In this document: positions 34,027 to 46,301 of the stretch, in pieces | How the letters are laid out: each line of letters begins with the position of its first letter | Position numbering within the stretch: the first letter of the stretch is position 1 | Assembly: GCA_945952025.1 (NCBI GenBank) | Contig: CAMFGW010000023.1 | Location: 1 to 46,349 of the forward strand | Reading direction: 5' to 3' | Source of the DNA: an uncultured Paracoccaceae bacterium | GTDB taxonomy: Bacteria; Pseudomonadota; Alphaproteobacteria; Rhodobacterales; Rhodobacteraceae | DNA: 46,349 bases | Program-made: the position numbers and the translations under genes | The notes under the pieces: model-generated | What the model was told of the DNA's origin: nothing | Database searches by the model: none | What the model saw: only the letters and a program-made list of their open reading frames with translations

Positions 34027-34497
34027 TCAGACGTAGACGACCCTGGAAATCTCGTAGCTCTTGTCCCCGCCGGGCGTGCGCACTTCGGCGGTGTCGCCCT
34101 CGTCCTTGCCGATCAGGGCACGTGCGAGGGGCGAGCGGATGTTCAGCAGCCCGCGTTCGATGTCGGCCTCGGCCTCGCCCACGATCTGGTAGGTCTTTTC
34201 CTCGTCCGTGTCCTCGTCGATCACGGTGACGGTTGCGCCGAACTTGACGGCGCCCGACAGTTTCGACGGGTCGATGACATCGGCGCGCGACAGGATCGCC
34301 TCAAGTTCCTTGATGCGGCCCTCGACGAAGCTCTGGCGTTCGCGCGCGGCATGGTATTCGGCGTTTTCCGACAGGTCGCCATGTTCCCGCGCCTCGGCGA
34401 TGGCGCGGATGACCGAGGGGCGCTCGACAGACTTCAAGGCCTTCAGCTCGGTGTCGAGCGCGGTGTGCCCCGCAGGGGTCATCGGGATTTTTTCCAT
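34027..34497 (-). CDS. greA: Transcription elongation factor GreA
   Basis: This factor of 156 residues rescues backtracked RNA polymerase by stimulating transcript cleavage. The N-terminal coiled coil carries the acidic tip in [16 protein letters not shown] (the D and E that reach the active site), and the C-terminal FKBP-like domain contains [23 protein letters not shown]. Length is normal. It is probably cotranscribed with the membrane-protein gene that follows. A possible -10 box lies just upstream. Confidence 0.96.
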   Translation of the reverse strand: MEKIPMTPAGHTALDTELKALKSVERPSVIRAIAEAREHGDLSENAEYHAARERQSFVEGRIKELEAILSRADVIDPSKLSGAVKFGATVTVIDEDTDEEKTYQIVGEAEADIERGLLNIRSPLARALIGKDEGDTAEVRTPGGDKSYEISRVVYV

Positions 34498-34511
34498 GGC
34501 TCTGTCGCGTC

Positions 34512-34517
34512 ACTATA
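34512..34517 (-). promoter_or_regulatory. Possible -10 box of greA
   Basis: On the minus strand TATAGT occurs 15 bases before the greA ATG, in a short AT-rich patch of an otherwise GC-rich 263-base divergent region (34498-34760). No convincing -35 box pairs with it. The implied leader would be only about eight bases. Confidence 0.3.
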
Positions 34518-34760
34518 CACAATGGTCCGAACGCTTAAACCGGGGATGGAGCGCCCCTGTCAAGGGCAGGTGGCCCAGGCGGGTCGGGCAGGGGCGGGGG
34601 TCCGCCATATCGGCCACAGGGGGCTTCCGTCGAACCCCGGCCTATCCGGACACAAGGAAATTGCCCGGGCGCCCGGCGGGGCCGATTGTCACACGCGCCC
34701 ATCTGGTCTAAGGCGGCGGGAGCCGCGCGGGGGTGGCGCGGGAGCGATGCGGAGGCAGGA

Positions 34761-36410
34761 ATGAGCGGGATCGTGCGCGAGGCGATGGAATATGACGTGG
34801 TGATCGTCGGCGCGGGCCCGGCGGGCCTGTCGGCGGCGATCCGGCTAAAACAGATCGACCCCGACCTGACCGTCGTCGTCCTGGAAAAGGGGTCCGAGGT
34901 CGGCGCGCACATCCTGTCGGGCGCGGTCCTTGATCCCGTCGGCCTTGATGCGCTTCTGCCCGACTGGCGGACGATGGGCGCGCCCATCAAGACCGAGGTG
35001 AAAGAGGACAACTTCTACGTCCTTGGCCCGAACGGCCAGATGCGCATCCCGAACTGGCCGATGCCGCCCCTGATGTCGAACCATGGCAAGTACATCGTCT
35101 CGATGGCCAATGTCTGCCGCTGGATGGCGACGGTGGCCGAGGGGCTGGGCGTCGAGATCTTCCCGGGCATGTCGTGCTCGGAACTGGTTTACGGCGCGAA
35201 CGGCGAGGTCCGGGGCGTGGTCGCGGGCGAGATGGGCAAGAACCCCGACGGCACGCCGGGCCCGGCCTACGAGCCGGGGATGGAGCTTCTGGGCAAGTAT
35301 GTATTCCTGTCCGAAGGCGTGCGCGGCTCGCTCTCGAAAGAGGTGATGGCGCGTTACGACCTGTCGAAGGGGCACGATCCGCAGAAGTTCGGCATCGGCA
35401 TGAAGGAAATCTGGGAGATCGACCCCAAGAAGCACAGCGAGGGCACGGTCACGCACACGATGGGCTGGCCCCTTGGCAGCAATGCGGGCGGCGGCAGCTT
35501 CATCTATCACCTTGAAAACAATCAGGTCTATGTGGGGTTCGTGGTCCATCTGAACTACAGGAACCCCCACCTTTATCCCTACATGGAATTCCAGCGCTTC
35601 AAGCACCATCCGGTGGTCGCGGACCTGCTGAAGGGCGGCAAGCGCATCGCCTACGGCGCCCGCGCGATCTCCGAGGGCGGCTGGCAGTCGATCCCGAAGA
35701 TGGTCGCGCCGGGGGTGGCGCTTCTGGGCTGTTCGGCGGGCCTCGTGAACGTGCCGCGCATCAAGGGCAACCACAATGCCATGCTGTCGGGGATCGCGGC
35801 GGCCGATGCGGCGGCGGCGGCGATCAAGGCGGGCCGTCAGGGCGACGAGCTGGGCGACTATGAAAAGAACGTGCGTGATGGTGCGATCGGCAAGGACCTG
35901 AAACGCGTGCGCAACGTCAAGCCGATGTGGTCGCGCTGGGGGATGATGGCGTCGCTGGCGTTCGGCGGCTTCGACATGTGGACGAACAACCTTCTTGGCC
36001 TGTCGCTCTTCGGAACGCTGAAGCATGGTAAGACCGACGCCGCCTCGACCGGCAAGGCGAAGGATTATGCCAAGATCGCCTATCCGCGCCCCGATGGCGT
36101 CCTGTCGTTCGACCGGCTGACGAACGTCGCCTTCTCGGCCACAAACCATGCCGAAAGCCAGCCTTGCCACCTGAAGCTGAAGGATCCCTCGATCCCGATC
36201 GCGGTCAACCTGCCGGAATATGACGAGCCCGCGCAGCGCTATTGCCCGGCCGGCGTCTACGAGGTGATCGAGGTCGACGGCAGCCCGCGGTTCCAGATCA
36301 ACTTCCAGAACTGCGTCCACTGCAAGACCTGCGACATCAAGGACCCGAGCCAGAACATCGTCTGGACGACGCCCCAGGGCGGCGACGGGCCGAACTACCC
36401 GAACATGTGA
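34761..36410 (+). CDS. Electron transfer flavoprotein-ubiquinone oxidoreductase
   Basis: This enzyme is the membrane-associated FAD/4Fe-4S protein that passes electrons from ETF to ubiquinone, linking acyl-CoA and amino-acid oxidation to respiration. It has 549 residues. The FAD motif VIVGAGPAGLSAAIRLKQ begins near residue 13, and the cluster ligands are C495 (RYCPAGVYE) and C518, C521 and C524 (NCVHCKTCDIKDPS). The start ATG 34761 has GGAGG five bases upstream; the longer frame to 34686 is rejected. It lies divergent from greA. It would serve the acyl-CoA dehydrogenase encoded at 28288. Confidence 0.95.
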   Translation: MSGIVREAMEYDVVIVGAGPAGLSAAIRLKQIDPDLTVVVLEKGSEVGAHILSGAVLDPVGLDALLPDWRTMGAPIKTEVKEDNFYVLGPNGQMRIPNWPMPPLMSNHGKYIVSMANVCRWMATVAEGLGVEIFPGMSCSELVYGANGEVRGVVAGEMGKNPDGTPGPAYEPGMELLGKYVFLSEGVRGSLSKEVMARYDLSKGHDPQKFGIGMKEIWEIDPKKHSEGTVTHTMGWPLGSNAGGGSFIYHLENNQVYVGFVVHLNYRNPHLYPYMEFQRFKHHPVVADLLKGGKRIAYGARAISEGGWQSIPKMVAPGVALLGCSAGLVNVPRIKGNHNAMLSGIAAADAAAAAIKAGRQGDELGDYEKNVRDGAIGKDLKRVRNVKPMWSRWGMMASLAFGGFDMWTNNLLGLSLFGTLKHGKTDAASTGKAKDYAKIAYPRPDGVLSFDRLTNVAFSATNHAESQPCHLKLKDPSIPIAVNLPEYDEPAQRYCPAGVYEVIEVDGSPRFQINFQNCVHCKTCDIKDPSQNIVWTTPQGGDGPNYPNM

Positions 36411-36505
36411 TCGGGGTCCCGGTCGGGGCCCGTCACAATGCGCCTGCCTGCCCGGTCGCGGCGATTGCCTTGACCGGGCGGCGCGACTAGGGTCGGGCGG
36501 CAGCA

Positions 36506-38296
36506 ATGGGGACTTCGGACGTGGCCAGTTACAGACGACTTCTACCTCTCGTCCTGTTGTTCGTCCTGGCCGCCGGGGCGTCCGAGGGGGCGTCCGGGGG
36601 GGCCGACGCGCCCGCGGCGCCGGCCGGCGCCTACATTGCCGGGCGCTATGCGATCGTCACCTCGGACTATCAGGCGGCGGCCGACTACCTGACGCAGGCG
36701 CTTGCCGGCGATCCGACGAACAGCGACATCGCGGGCTCGGCGCTTCTGTCCTACATCGCCCTTGGCGACTGGGACCGCGCCCGGGCGATCGCTGCGACGC
36801 TCAGCCTGACCAAGCAGACGAACAGCCTCGTGGACCTTGTGACGCTCGCCGGGCTGGTGCAGGACGAAAAATATGCCGACGCGGTCGCCGCGCTTGACAA
36901 GGGGCGGACGGCGGGGCCGCTGGTCGACGGGATCTTCCGGGGCTGGGCCCTGGTCGGTGCGGGCCAGATGGGCGACGCGCTCAAGGCCTTCGACAAGGTG
37001 GCCGAGGACAAGGGGCTGAGGCCCTTCGCGCTGCAGCAAAAGGCGCTGGCGCTCGCGTCGGTCGGAGATTTCGAGGCGGCTGACAAGATCCTGTCCAGCG
37101 ACGATGCGAAGGCCTTCGCCCAGTCGCGCCGGGGCCTGATTGCCCATGCCCAGATCCTGAGCCAGCTTGAACGCGACAAGGATGCGCTCAAGCTTCTGGA
37201 CGACATGGCGGGCCCCACGCCCCAGGACCGCGAGCTTGCGTCCATTCGCAAGGCGCTGGTCGAGGGCAAGACGGTGCCCTTCACGCTGATCCGTTCGGCC
37301 AAGGACGGGCTGGCGGAACTGTTCCTGGCGGTCGGCTCGATCCTGTCGACCGAGCCCGCGCCGAAGGACCTGCCGCCGGACCAGGCGCGCCCGCAGACGG
37401 CCGACGTGCTGATGTTTGCCCGCACCGCGAAATACCTGCGCCCCGACCTGGCCGACGCCGACCTGCTGATCGCCGCGACGGTGCAGGAGCAGAAGCAGAA
37501 CGCCCTTGCGATTTCGGTCCTGCGCCAGATCGACCCGGCCGGACCCATGGGGATCGAGGCGCAATACGGGCTGGCGAATGCGCTCGTAAGCGACGGCCAG
37601 CTTGATGAGGCGATCCAGGTCCTGAAGGCGCTCACCGCCGCCGTTCCCGACCGGCCGGACACCTGGGCCGCCCTTGGCGATGTCCAGCGGCGGGCGGAAC
37701 GCTATGCCGACGGGGCGGACGCCTACAGCCGCGCGCTGGCCACGATCGGCGCGCCCAAGACCGAACAGTGGGTGCTCTTTTACGCGCGCGGCATCTGCTA
37801 TGAGCGGATGAAGGACTGGACCAAGGCCGAGGCCGATTTCCGCAAGGCGCTCGAGTTGTCGCCCGACCAGCCGGACGTGCTGAACTACCTGGGCTATTCG
37901 CTTCTGGAAAAGACCACGAACTATACCGAAGCGCTTCAGATGATCGCCAAGGCGGCGAAGGCTGTGCCGGACAGCGGCGCCATCGCCGACAGCCTGGGCT
38001 GGGCCTATTACCGGACCGGCGACTATCCCAAGGCCGAAGTCGAGATGGAGCGCGCCATCAACCTCATGCCGAACGATCCGGTGGTGAACGACCATCTGGG
38101 CGACGTCTACTGGATGGTCGGGCGCAAGACCGAGGCCGTCTTCCAGTGGCGCCGCGCGCAGTCCTTCAAGCCCGATCCGGAGGATGCCGCGCGCATCCGC
38201 CGCAAGCTCGAGGTCGGGCTGGACGCGGTCCTGAAGGAAGAGGCGGCCAAGGGCGGAAACGGGACCGCGGGTTCGACGACGAATGGCAACGGCTGA
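36506..38296 (+). CDS. Tetratricopeptide-repeat protein, probably exported
   Basis: This 596-residue protein has an N-terminal hydrophobic signal ([20 protein letters not shown]) and tetratricopeptide repeats through most of its length. The repeats are clearest at about residues 50-115 and in the C-terminal half, for example [20 protein letters not shown], then [20 protein letters not shown] and [19 protein letters not shown]. It is likely a periplasmic or outer-membrane scaffold; relatives of this length are known in the family but without a fixed role. The tail is rich in Gly/Asn. Its 3' end overlaps ispE by 14 bases, and its TGA stop begins a 12-bp repeat. Confidence 0.88.
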   Translation: MGTSDVASYRRLLPLVLLFVLAAGASEGASGGADAPAAPAGAYIAGRYAIVTSDYQAAADYLTQALAGDPTNSDIAGSALLSYIALGDWDRARAIAATLSLTKQTNSLVDLVTLAGLVQDEKYADAVAALDKGRTAGPLVDGIFRGWALVGAGQMGDALKAFDKVAEDKGLRPFALQQKALALASVGDFEAADKILSSDDAKAFAQSRRGLIAHAQILSQLERDKDALKLLDDMAGPTPQDRELASIRKALVEGKTVPFTLIRSAKDGLAELFLAVGSILSTEPAPKDLPPDQARPQTADVLMFARTAKYLRPDLADADLLIAATVQEQKQNALAISVLRQIDPAGPMGIEAQYGLANALVSDGQLDEAIQVLKALTAAVPDRPDTWAALGDVQRRAERYADGADAYSRALATIGAPKTEQWVLFYARGICYERMKDWTKAEADFRKALELSPDQPDVLNYLGYSLLEKTTNYTEALQMIAKAAKAVPDSGAIADSLGWAYYRTGDYPKAEVEMERAINLMPNDPVVNDHLGDVYWMVGRKTEAVFQWRRAQSFKPDPEDAARIRRKLEVGLDAVLKEEAAKGGNGTAGSTTNGNG

Positions 38297-39155
38297 TCCG
38301 GGGGCTGACCCGGGGGCTGACCTCGGGCAGGTCGCCGAGGAGGCGCCGGCCAAGGTCAACCTTGCGCTGCATGTGACCGGGCGGCGGCCGGACGGCTATC
38401 ATCTTCTGGACAGCCTCGTGGTCTTTGCGGGCGTGGGCGACCGGCTGACGATGGCGCGCGCCAAGGCGGCGAGCCTGACGATCCTGGGGGCGCCGGGCCT
38501 GACGGCGGGGCCGGACAACCTGGTGCTGCGGGCGGCTTCCGCGCTGGGCCTGCCCGCCGCGATGGTCCTGGAAAAGCGCCTGCCGGTCGCCTCTGGCATC
38601 GGCGGGGGGTCGGCGGATGCGGCGGCGGCACTTCGGGGGCTCTCGCGGCTTTGGGGGCGCCCGTTGCCTGACCCGGAGGTCACGCTGAGGCTCGGCGCCG
38701 ATGTGCCGGTCTGTCTTTCGGGACGCCCCGCGCGGATGCGGGGTGTGGGAGAGCGGCTCGACCCGCTGCCGTCGCTGCCGCCCCTGTGGCTGGTGCTGGC
38801 CAATCCGGGCGTTCCGGTCGCGACACAGGCGGTCTTTGCAGCACTCGACCGGCGTGACGGGGCGCCCCTGCCGGACCTGCCGGGCGGTTGGGCGGACGCG
38901 GCGGCCTTCGCGGAGTGGCTTTCCGCGACCCGCAATGACCTGGAGCCAGCGGCCATCCGCGTCGCGCCGGTCATTGCCGAGGTGCTTTCCGCGCTCGCCG
39001 CCCAGCCGGGGGCGCTTGTCGCCCGCATGTCCGGCTCTGGCGCCACCTGCCTTGCGCTTTTTGCGGCCAAAGCCCCGGCGGCGGCGGCGCGCGCGGCGCT
39101 TGAACGAGCCAATCCCGGCTGGTGGGTGGTGGACGCGCCGGTCCTGCCAGCCTGA
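38283..39155 (+). CDS. ispE: 4-diphosphocytidyl-2-C-methyl-D-erythritol kinase
   Basis: This is the GHMP kinase of the MEP isoprenoid pathway. It phosphorylates 4-diphosphocytidyl-methylerythritol with ATP. The 290-residue protein shows [20 protein letters not shown] (residues about 22-41), the ATP loop [18 protein letters not shown] (about 100-117) and the C-terminal [12 protein letters not shown]. The first 15 or so residues are a repeat-derived Asp/Pro/Gly/Ala tail that is not part of the fold, so a later start (such as a GTG or CTG before AEEAPAKV) cannot be excluded. ATG 38283 overlaps the TPR gene by 14 bases. Its TGA stop also begins a tandem repeat. Confidence 0.93.
   Translation: MATADPGADPGADLGQVAEEAPAKVNLALHVTGRRPDGYHLLDSLVVFAGVGDRLTMARAKAASLTILGAPGLTAGPDNLVLRAASALGLPAAMVLEKRLPVASGIGGGSADAAAALRGLSRLWGRPLPDPEVTLRLGADVPVCLSGRPARMRGVGERLDPLPSLPPLWLVLANPGVPVATQAVFAALDRRDGAPLPDLPGGWADAAAFAEWLSATRNDLEPAAIRVAPVIAEVLSALAAQPGALVARMSGSGATCLALFAAKAPAAAARAALERANPGWWVVDAPVLPA
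38294..38320 (+). repeat. 12-bp tandem repeat starting at the TPR gene stop codon
   Basis: TGA occurs at 38294, 38306 and 38318, with units TGATCCGGGGGC and TGACCCGGGGGC followed by TGACC. The repeats lie inside the ispE N-terminus, where they encode an (A/T)-D-P-G-A-D-P-G-type four-residue period. All three TGA codons are in the TPR frame. Confidence 0.85.
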
Positions 39156-39196
39156 TCCTTCGGCCTGACCCTTCGGCCTGACCGTTCGGTTAGGCC
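39153..39196 (+). repeat. 13-bp tandem repeat at the ispE stop, ending in a hairpin
   Basis: TGA occurs at 39153 (the ispE stop), 39166 and 39179, with units TGATCCTTCGGCC and TGACCCTTCGGCC followed by TGACC. The last copy forms one arm of a 9-bp stem, GGCCTGACC (39175-39183) with GGTTAGGCC (39188-39196), with one G-T pair and a GTTC loop. There is no T-run, but a transcription stop for ispE is plausible. Confidence 0.75.
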
Positions 39197-39223
39197 GGAC
39201 GCCGTATTCCATTGCATACCCCC

Positions 39224-39252
39224 TTGCCGCAGGCCCCGCGCTCGGCTAACCA
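39224..39252 (+). promoter_or_regulatory. Predicted promoter of the gcv riboswitch transcript
   Basis: TTGCCG (39224-39229) and TAACCA (39247-39252) are separated by 17 bases. A start of transcription near 39259 falls just before the first glycine aptamer, which supports the call. Prediction from pattern. Confidence 0.45.
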
Positions 39253-39261
39253 AGGGGCGTC

Positions 39262-39427
39262 AGATCGGGAGAATCCGGTGGTGGGCAACCCCGCCGGTGC
39301 CGAAGGAGCAACCGCCCCGGTAAACTCTCAGGCGCAAGGACCGGCCTGGCAACGAAACTCTGGAGAGTGGCCCCGTAGGGCCCGCCGAAGGGATAACGAT
39401 CTCAGGCGTCAGGACAGAGGGGGCATC
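39262..39427 (+). promoter_or_regulatory. Tandem glycine riboswitch upstream of gcvT
   Basis: Two glycine aptamers lie in tandem. The first (about 39262-39345) contains GGGAGAAT, CGAAGGAGCAA and CTCTCAGGCGCAAGGAC. The second (about 39350-39427) contains CTGGAGAGTGG, CCGAAGGGATAA and TCTCAGGCGTCAGGACAGAG. These match the conserved glycine riboswitch core twice, with a short linker. It precedes gcvTHP, the classic target, and should turn the cleavage system on when glycine is plentiful. About 70 bases (39428-39498) separate it from the gcvT ATG. No T-run hairpin is visible there, so control may be translational or by an uncharacterised platform. Confidence 0.95.
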
Positions 39428-39498
39428 GGGAAGGGCGGGCGAAGCCTGTCGCAATCGGTGCCGGACACCAAGACCGGCGACATGAGGGGAGGGCGGCC

Positions 39499-40626
39499 AT
39501 GGCCGACCTGAAGACGACGGTCTTTCACGACCTGCATCGTGAACTGGGCGCCAAGATGGTGCCCTTCGCGGGCTATGACATGCCGGTCCAGTATCCGATG
39601 GGCGTGCTCAAGGAACATCTGCACACGCGCTCGGACGCGGGGCTCTTCGACGTGAGCCACATGGGACAGGTCATCCTGCGCCCGCGCTCGGGCCGCATCG
39701 AGGATGCGGCGCTCGCGCTTGAAACGCTGGTGCCGGTCGACGTGCTGGGCCTTCCGCAGGGCCGCCAGCGCTATGCGATGTTTACCAATGACGCCGGCGG
39801 GATCGAGGATGACCTCATGGTCGCCAACCGGGGCGATCACCTGTTCGTCGTGGTCAACGCCTCGCGCAAGGAAGCCGACATCGCCCATATGCAGGCGCAC
39901 CTGTCGGACCGGGTCGAGGTGGTGCCGGTGACGGACCGCGCGCTTCTGGCGCTGCAGGGCCCGAAGGCCGAGGCGGCGCTTCAGGCGCTGGTGCCGGGCG
40001 TTCAGGCGATGAAGTTCATGGATGTGGCCATCATGCCCTGGAAGGGCGTCGACCTCTGGATTTCGCGCTCGGGCTACACCGGCGAGGACGGGTTCGAGAT
40101 TTCGGTGCCGAACGGGCAGGCGGTCGCCTTCGCGCGCGCACTCCTCGCGCAGCCGGGGGTCGCGCCCATCGGGCTTGGCGCCCGCGACAGCCTCCGGCTC
40201 GAAGCCGGCATGTGCCTTTACGGCCATGACATCGACGAAGCGACAAGCCCGGTCGAGGCGAACCTGACCTGGGCCATCCAGAAGGCCCGCCGGACGGGCG
40301 GTGCGCGGGCCGGGGGCTTTCCCGGCGCCGGGCGCATCCTTGGCGAGTTTACCGACGGTGCCCCCCGCCGCCGCGTCGGCCTGCGCCCCGAGGGCCGGGC
40401 GCCGATGCGCGAGGGCACGGTGATCTTTGCGGGGGCTGAGGGCGGCGAGCCCATCGGGACCATCACCTCGGGCGGGTTCGGACCTTCGATCGAAGGGCCG
40501 ATGGCCATGGCCTACCTGCCAAGCAATCTGACCGAAGGCGCGCTGGTCTGGGCCGAGGTGCGCAGCAAGCGCCTGCCTGCGGTCATCGCGCCCATGCCTT
40601 TCCAGCCTACATCCTACAAACGCTGA
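39499..40626 (+). CDS. gcvT: Glycine cleavage system aminomethyltransferase (T protein)
   Basis: The T protein moves the aminomethyl carbon from lipoyl-H protein to tetrahydrofolate, releasing ammonia. The 375-residue protein has [17 protein letters not shown] at the start, DVSHMGQV, the [13 protein letters not shown] segment, [21 protein letters not shown] and the C-terminal domain with YLP and [10 protein letters not shown]. It is the first gene of gcvT-gcvH-gcvP, controlled by the glycine riboswitch upstream. The start ATG 39499 follows a GAGGGGAGGG purine tract. Reaction and family are established. Confidence 0.96.
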   Translation: MADLKTTVFHDLHRELGAKMVPFAGYDMPVQYPMGVLKEHLHTRSDAGLFDVSHMGQVILRPRSGRIEDAALALETLVPVDVLGLPQGRQRYAMFTNDAGGIEDDLMVANRGDHLFVVVNASRKEADIAHMQAHLSDRVEVVPVTDRALLALQGPKAEAALQALVPGVQAMKFMDVAIMPWKGVDLWISRSGYTGEDGFEISVPNGQAVAFARALLAQPGVAPIGLGARDSLRLEAGMCLYGHDIDEATSPVEANLTWAIQKARRTGGARAGGFPGAGRILGEFTDGAPRRRVGLRPEGRAPMREGTVIFAGAEGGEPIGTITSGGFGPSIEGPMAMAYLPSNLTEGALVWAEVRSKRLPAVIAPMPFQPTSYKR

Positions 40627-40645
40627 CATCCTGAGGGAGCTACCC

Positions 40646-41011
40646 ATGGTCATGAAATACACCGAAGAGCATGAATGGCTGCGCGTCGATGGTGACGTGG
40701 TCGTCGTCGGCATCACCGAACATGCCGCCGAACAGCTGGGCGACGTGGTCTTCGTCGAACTGCCCGAGGTCGAGACGCAGGTCGCCAAGGGCGACGATTG
40801 CGCCGTGATCGAAAGCGTCAAGGCCGCGTCGGACATCCTGGCGCCCATCGACGGCGAGATCGTCGCGATCAACGAAAAGCTGGTCGACGACCCGGCACTC
40901 GTGAACAAGGACCCGCTCGGCGCCGCCTGGTTCTTCAAGATGAAGGTCGATGACCTATCGGTCCTCGACTCCTATATGGACGAAGACGCCTACAAGGATC
41001 TGATCGGCTGA
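40646..41011 (+). CDS. gcvH: Glycine cleavage system H protein
   Basis: This 121-residue lipoyl carrier shuttles the aminomethyl group between P, T and L proteins. The lipoylated lysine is K59 in [11 protein letters not shown]. The start [12 protein letters not shown] is typical (ATG 40646 or the in-frame ATG two codons later), with GGGAG upstream. It follows gcvT by 19 bases and precedes gcvP by 82 bases in the same operon. A separate lipoate-attachment enzyme is not in the window. Confidence 0.97.
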   Translation: MVMKYTEEHEWLRVDGDVVVVGITEHAAEQLGDVVFVELPEVETQVAKGDDCAVIESVKAASDILAPIDGEIVAINEKLVDDPALVNKDPLGAAWFFKMKVDDLSVLDSYMDEDAYKDLIG

Positions 41012-41093
41012 GTTTCACCCGACGTCGGAGTGACCTGGCGCGGGCGAGCCGTAACGGCCCGCGCGACCCGACGCTCTATTTCCGGAGCTTCCC

Positions 41094-43920
<2,827 letters not shown>

Positions 43921-43940
<20 letters not shown>

Positions 43941-44691
43941 GCGCGAGCTGACCGGGCAGGATGCGGCCACGACGACGACGCCCGGCCGGGAGTTCCTGGC
44001 CGGGCTTTACGCTGCCCTGCCGATCGCGCTTGGCTACCTGCCGATCGCCTTCGCCTTCGGTGTCGGTGCGCGCGGCGTGGGCCTGAGCGTGGTCGAGGCC
44101 TTCGGGCTGTCGCTCATCATCTACTCCGGGGGGGCGCAGTTCCTGGCGCTGGCGCTGATCGGGGCGGGGGCGCCACTGCTGGTGCAGATCTTCACGCTGG
44201 TCGCGATGGGGCTCCGGCACCTGCTTTACGGCCCGGCGCTTCTGCGCGGGGCAGGGGGCGATGCCGCGCGGCGCCATGCCTGGGCCTGGGCCTGGGGCCT
44301 GACGGACGAGGTCTTCGGCGCGGCCCTGGGCCGGCTCGCGCGCGGGGGGCGGTTTTCCGAGGCCTTCATGTTCGGGCTCGGCCTTGGCGCCTATGCCGCC
44401 TGGGTCAGCGGCACGGTCGCGGGGGCGGTCGCGGGCAGCGAGGCCTTGCAGGGTTGGCCCTCGTTCGCGGCGGGCCTCGGTTTCATGCTGCCCGCGCTTT
44501 TCCTCGCACTTCTCCTGTCGATCCTGTCACGGGCGCAGCTTCCGGTTCTGGCCGTGGCGGGTGCGGCGACGGTCGTGGTGACGCTTCTCTGGTCGGGGAC
44601 GGCCGGGCTTCTGGCCGGGATGATCGCCGGGGCCGTCGCGGGGGTGTTGCAGGGGACCCTCTTGGCACGAAAGGGCGACAATGCGGCCTGA
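43921..44691 (+). CDS. AzlC-family branched-chain amino acid exporter subunit
   Basis: This 256-residue inner-membrane protein with about six to seven hydrophobic segments belongs to the AzlC family, the large subunit of an AzlCD-type exporter. Family features are [20 protein letters not shown] and the polar helix [21 protein letters not shown]. The start is uncertain: ATG 43921 lies 20 bases inside gcvP, and the longer open frame from 43771 is spurious. It overlaps azlD by 11 bases. Substrates of this pair are known only for some members, so transport of branched-chain amino acids is by homology. Confidence 0.86.
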
Positions 44692-45016
44692 AATCCTGAT
44701 CATGGCGCTGGTCGTCGGACTGGCGAACTGGTGCTTCCGCGCGCTCCCTTTGCGCGCGCGCCTGCATGAGCTGCCCCCGGATTCGCCGCTTGCGCGCTTC
44801 CTGGGCGCGACGGGGCCGGCGGCCATCGGCACGCTCTTCGTGGCGTCGGTCCTGCCCTATGCCCGGTCCGCCGACAGCCCGCGCGCCATCTGCCTGCTGG
44901 CCGGAGTGGGTGCCGTGATCGCGGCCTTCGCTGCCTGCCGGTCGGTCGTGGTGGCGACGCTTTCCGGGGCGGTGGCCTACGGGGTGGCCTTCTGGCTTTT
45001 GAGTCCGGTCGCCTGA
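44681..45016 (+). CDS. AzlD-family exporter small subunit
   Basis: This 111-residue membrane protein has about three to four helices and is the small partner of AzlC. The conserved WCFRALPL segment near residue 17 and the TGPAAIGTLFVASVLPYA block are visible. Its ATG overlaps the azlC stop by 11 bases, so the pair is translationally coupled. It is the last gene of the plus-strand run that begins at the glycine riboswitch; shared transcription with gcvTHP is possible but not shown. Confidence 0.86.
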   Translation: MRPEILIMALVVGLANWCFRALPLRARLHELPPDSPLARFLGATGPAAIGTLFVASVLPYARSADSPRAICLLAGVGAVIAAFAACRSVVVATLSGAVAYGVAFWLLSPVA

Positions 45017-45077
45017 CGGTGCTTGAAAGCCGGGGTCCGGCGCCCTTTCTTAAGGCAAAGCGAAAGGGGCGAGCGCC

Positions 45078-45521
45078 ATGAGCGACGGAAATGTGCGTCT
45101 GACCTGCCTGACCTGCGGGCAGGCAAACCGGGTGCCGGGGGCGAAGCTCGGGTCAGGCCCGAAATGCGGCGTCTGCGGCAAGCCCCTGGTCGGTGGCCGG
45201 GTGTCAGAGATGGACATCGCCACCCATGACAAGGCGACCGTCCATGACGGGCTGCCGCTTCTGGTCGATTACTGGGCGCCCTGGTGCGGCCCCTGCCGCC
45301 AGATGGCGCCCGAGTTCGCCAAGGCCGCCGAGCGGTTGGCCGGCAAGGCGCGCTTCGGCAAGGTCAACACCGAAGAGTTCCCGGCCCTGTCCCAGCGGCT
45401 CGACATCCGCGGCATCCCCCTTCTGATCCTGTGGAAGAACGGCTGGCCCGTCGCGCGCCTTCCGGGCGCCCGCCCCGCTGCCGACATCGCGGCTTTCGTC
45501 GAGGGCCACCTGGGCAAGTAG
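45078..45521 (+). CDS. trxC: Thioredoxin 2 (TrxC) with N-terminal zinc finger
   Basis: This 147-residue zinc-containing thioredoxin reduces protein disulfides in the cytosol. The N-terminal zinc site has two CxxC pairs (C10-LT-C13 and C30-GV-C33). The thioredoxin domain follows with the active site WAPWCGPC (C70, C73) and the cis-proline IRGIPLLIL. This two-part design is diagnostic for TrxC and distinguishes it from TrxA. It has its own small gap after azlD and is followed by tRNA-Ala. OxyR-type regulation is usual for the family but not visible here. Confidence 0.94.
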   Translation: MSDGNVRLTCLTCGQANRVPGAKLGSGPKCGVCGKPLVGGRVSEMDIATHDKATVHDGLPLLVDYWAPWCGPCRQMAPEFAKAAERLAGKARFGKVNTEEFPALSQRLDIRGIPLLILWKNGWPVARLPGARPAADIAAFVEGHLGK

Positions 45522-45544
45522 CGCGCGCGGGGGCCGCACGGGCC

Positions 45545-45573
45545 TTGACAAGACCCGTGCCGTCGGCCAAAGA
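45545..45573 (+). promoter_or_regulatory. Predicted promoter of tRNA-Ala, inside a trxC hairpin
   Basis: A consensus TTGACA (45545-45550) lies 17 bases before CAAAGA (45568-45573), giving a start of transcription near 45580, six bases before the tRNA. The -35 box sits in the loop of an inverted repeat (GCACGGG 45536-45542 with CCCGTGC 45554-45560) that may end the trxC transcript. Confidence 0.5.
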
Positions 45574-45585
45574 CCGGCCTGCGGC

Positions 45586-45661
45586 GGGGCAGTAGCTCAG
45601 TTGGGAGAGCGTATCGTTCGCAATGATAAGGTCAGGGGTTCGATCCCCCTCTGCTCCACCA
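45586..45661 (+). tRNA. tRNA-Ala (CGC)
   Basis: The gene is 76 bases with encoded CCA (45659-45661). The acceptor GGGGCAG pairs with CTGCTCC and contains the G3-U70 wobble that identifies alanine tRNAs. The anticodon loop TTCGCAA gives CGC, which reads GCG, a frequent codon in this GC-rich genome. A run of A and T (AAATTTTTCC) follows at once and may serve in termination. Positions 45662-45830 hold no recognisable gene. Confidence 0.95.
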
Positions 45662-45830
45662 AATTTTTCCTTCTGGATCAGTAATTTGCACGGGTGGTGC
45701 TTTTTGAGCCGCCCGAACATCCGAATGCGGAAATCCGGACGATCAGCCAGGATAGGCCGTCACTCACCTCTGCTTCGGCGATTTTGGCGGGTCGAATCCA
45801 GGGCCCTGCGGGGTTCCCGCCACGGGGCGC

Positions 45831-46301
45831 CTAGTCTTCGGCCTTCTCCGGCTCGATCAGGTCGGGGCCTTGCGGCTTCCAGCTGTTCACCGACTTGCCG
45901 ACCCTGTGCATCGTCCGCTTTTCCGGCGGCTGGCGGGGGATCGTCTCGATCGCCTCGCCGTCCAGCCAGCGCTTCGCGCCTTCGGCGTCGACGATGACCG
46001 GCTGGCGGTCGTGGATGGCGGCGATCTGCCCCTCGGCCTCTTCGGTCAGGATGGCGACGGTCTGGCCCTTGAAGTCGGGAAGCGCTGTCTCGCTCCAGAG
46101 GCCGAGGGCGAAAAAGCCGGGCTCGTTTCCGGCGGGCTTCACGTAGTAGGGCTGTTTCGTCGCCGTTCGCGTCGACCATTCGTAATAACCCGCCATCGGA
46201 ATCAGGCAGCGGCCCGAGCGGTAGGCATCCCGGAAGCTCGGCGCATCCGCCACCGTCTCGACCCGGGCGTTGATGGTCGTGGCTTTCCATTCCTTCAGGG
46301 G
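45831..46301 (-). CDS. SRAP-family protein (YedK/HMCES-like), 5'-truncated
   Basis: This SOS-response-associated peptidase-fold protein recognises abasic sites in single-stranded DNA and forms a protective covalent crosslink. The visible 156 residues contain NARVETVADAPSFRDAYRSG with the conserved Asn, RCLIPMAGYYEW with the active Glu, and AIHDRQPVIV with the conserved His. The true N-terminus, with the catalytic Cys2 and about 60 residues, is missing because the contig ends. Reading past 46301 adds the residues MYKRQ, which are encoded by sequencing adapter and are not part of the protein. Marked as partial for that reason. Confidence 0.9.
   Translation of the reverse strand, partial: PLKEWKATTINARVETVADAPSFRDAYRSGRCLIPMAGYYEWSTRTATKQPYYVKPAGNEPGFFALGLWSETALPDFKGQTVAILTEEAEGQIAAIHDRQPVIVDAEGAKRWLDGEAIETIPRQPPEKRTMHRVGKSVNSWKPQGPDLIEPEKAED

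Noticed and set aside
32776-34764. Plus-strand open frame of 662 codons across the membrane-protein and greA genes
   Set aside because: It crosses two well-supported minus-strand genes and reads as low-complexity antisense sequence.
36542-38359. Minus-strand open frame of 605 codons opposite the TPR gene
   Set aside because: Arg/Leu/Gly-rich antisense translation with no motif; the TPR protein has a signal peptide and repeat pattern.
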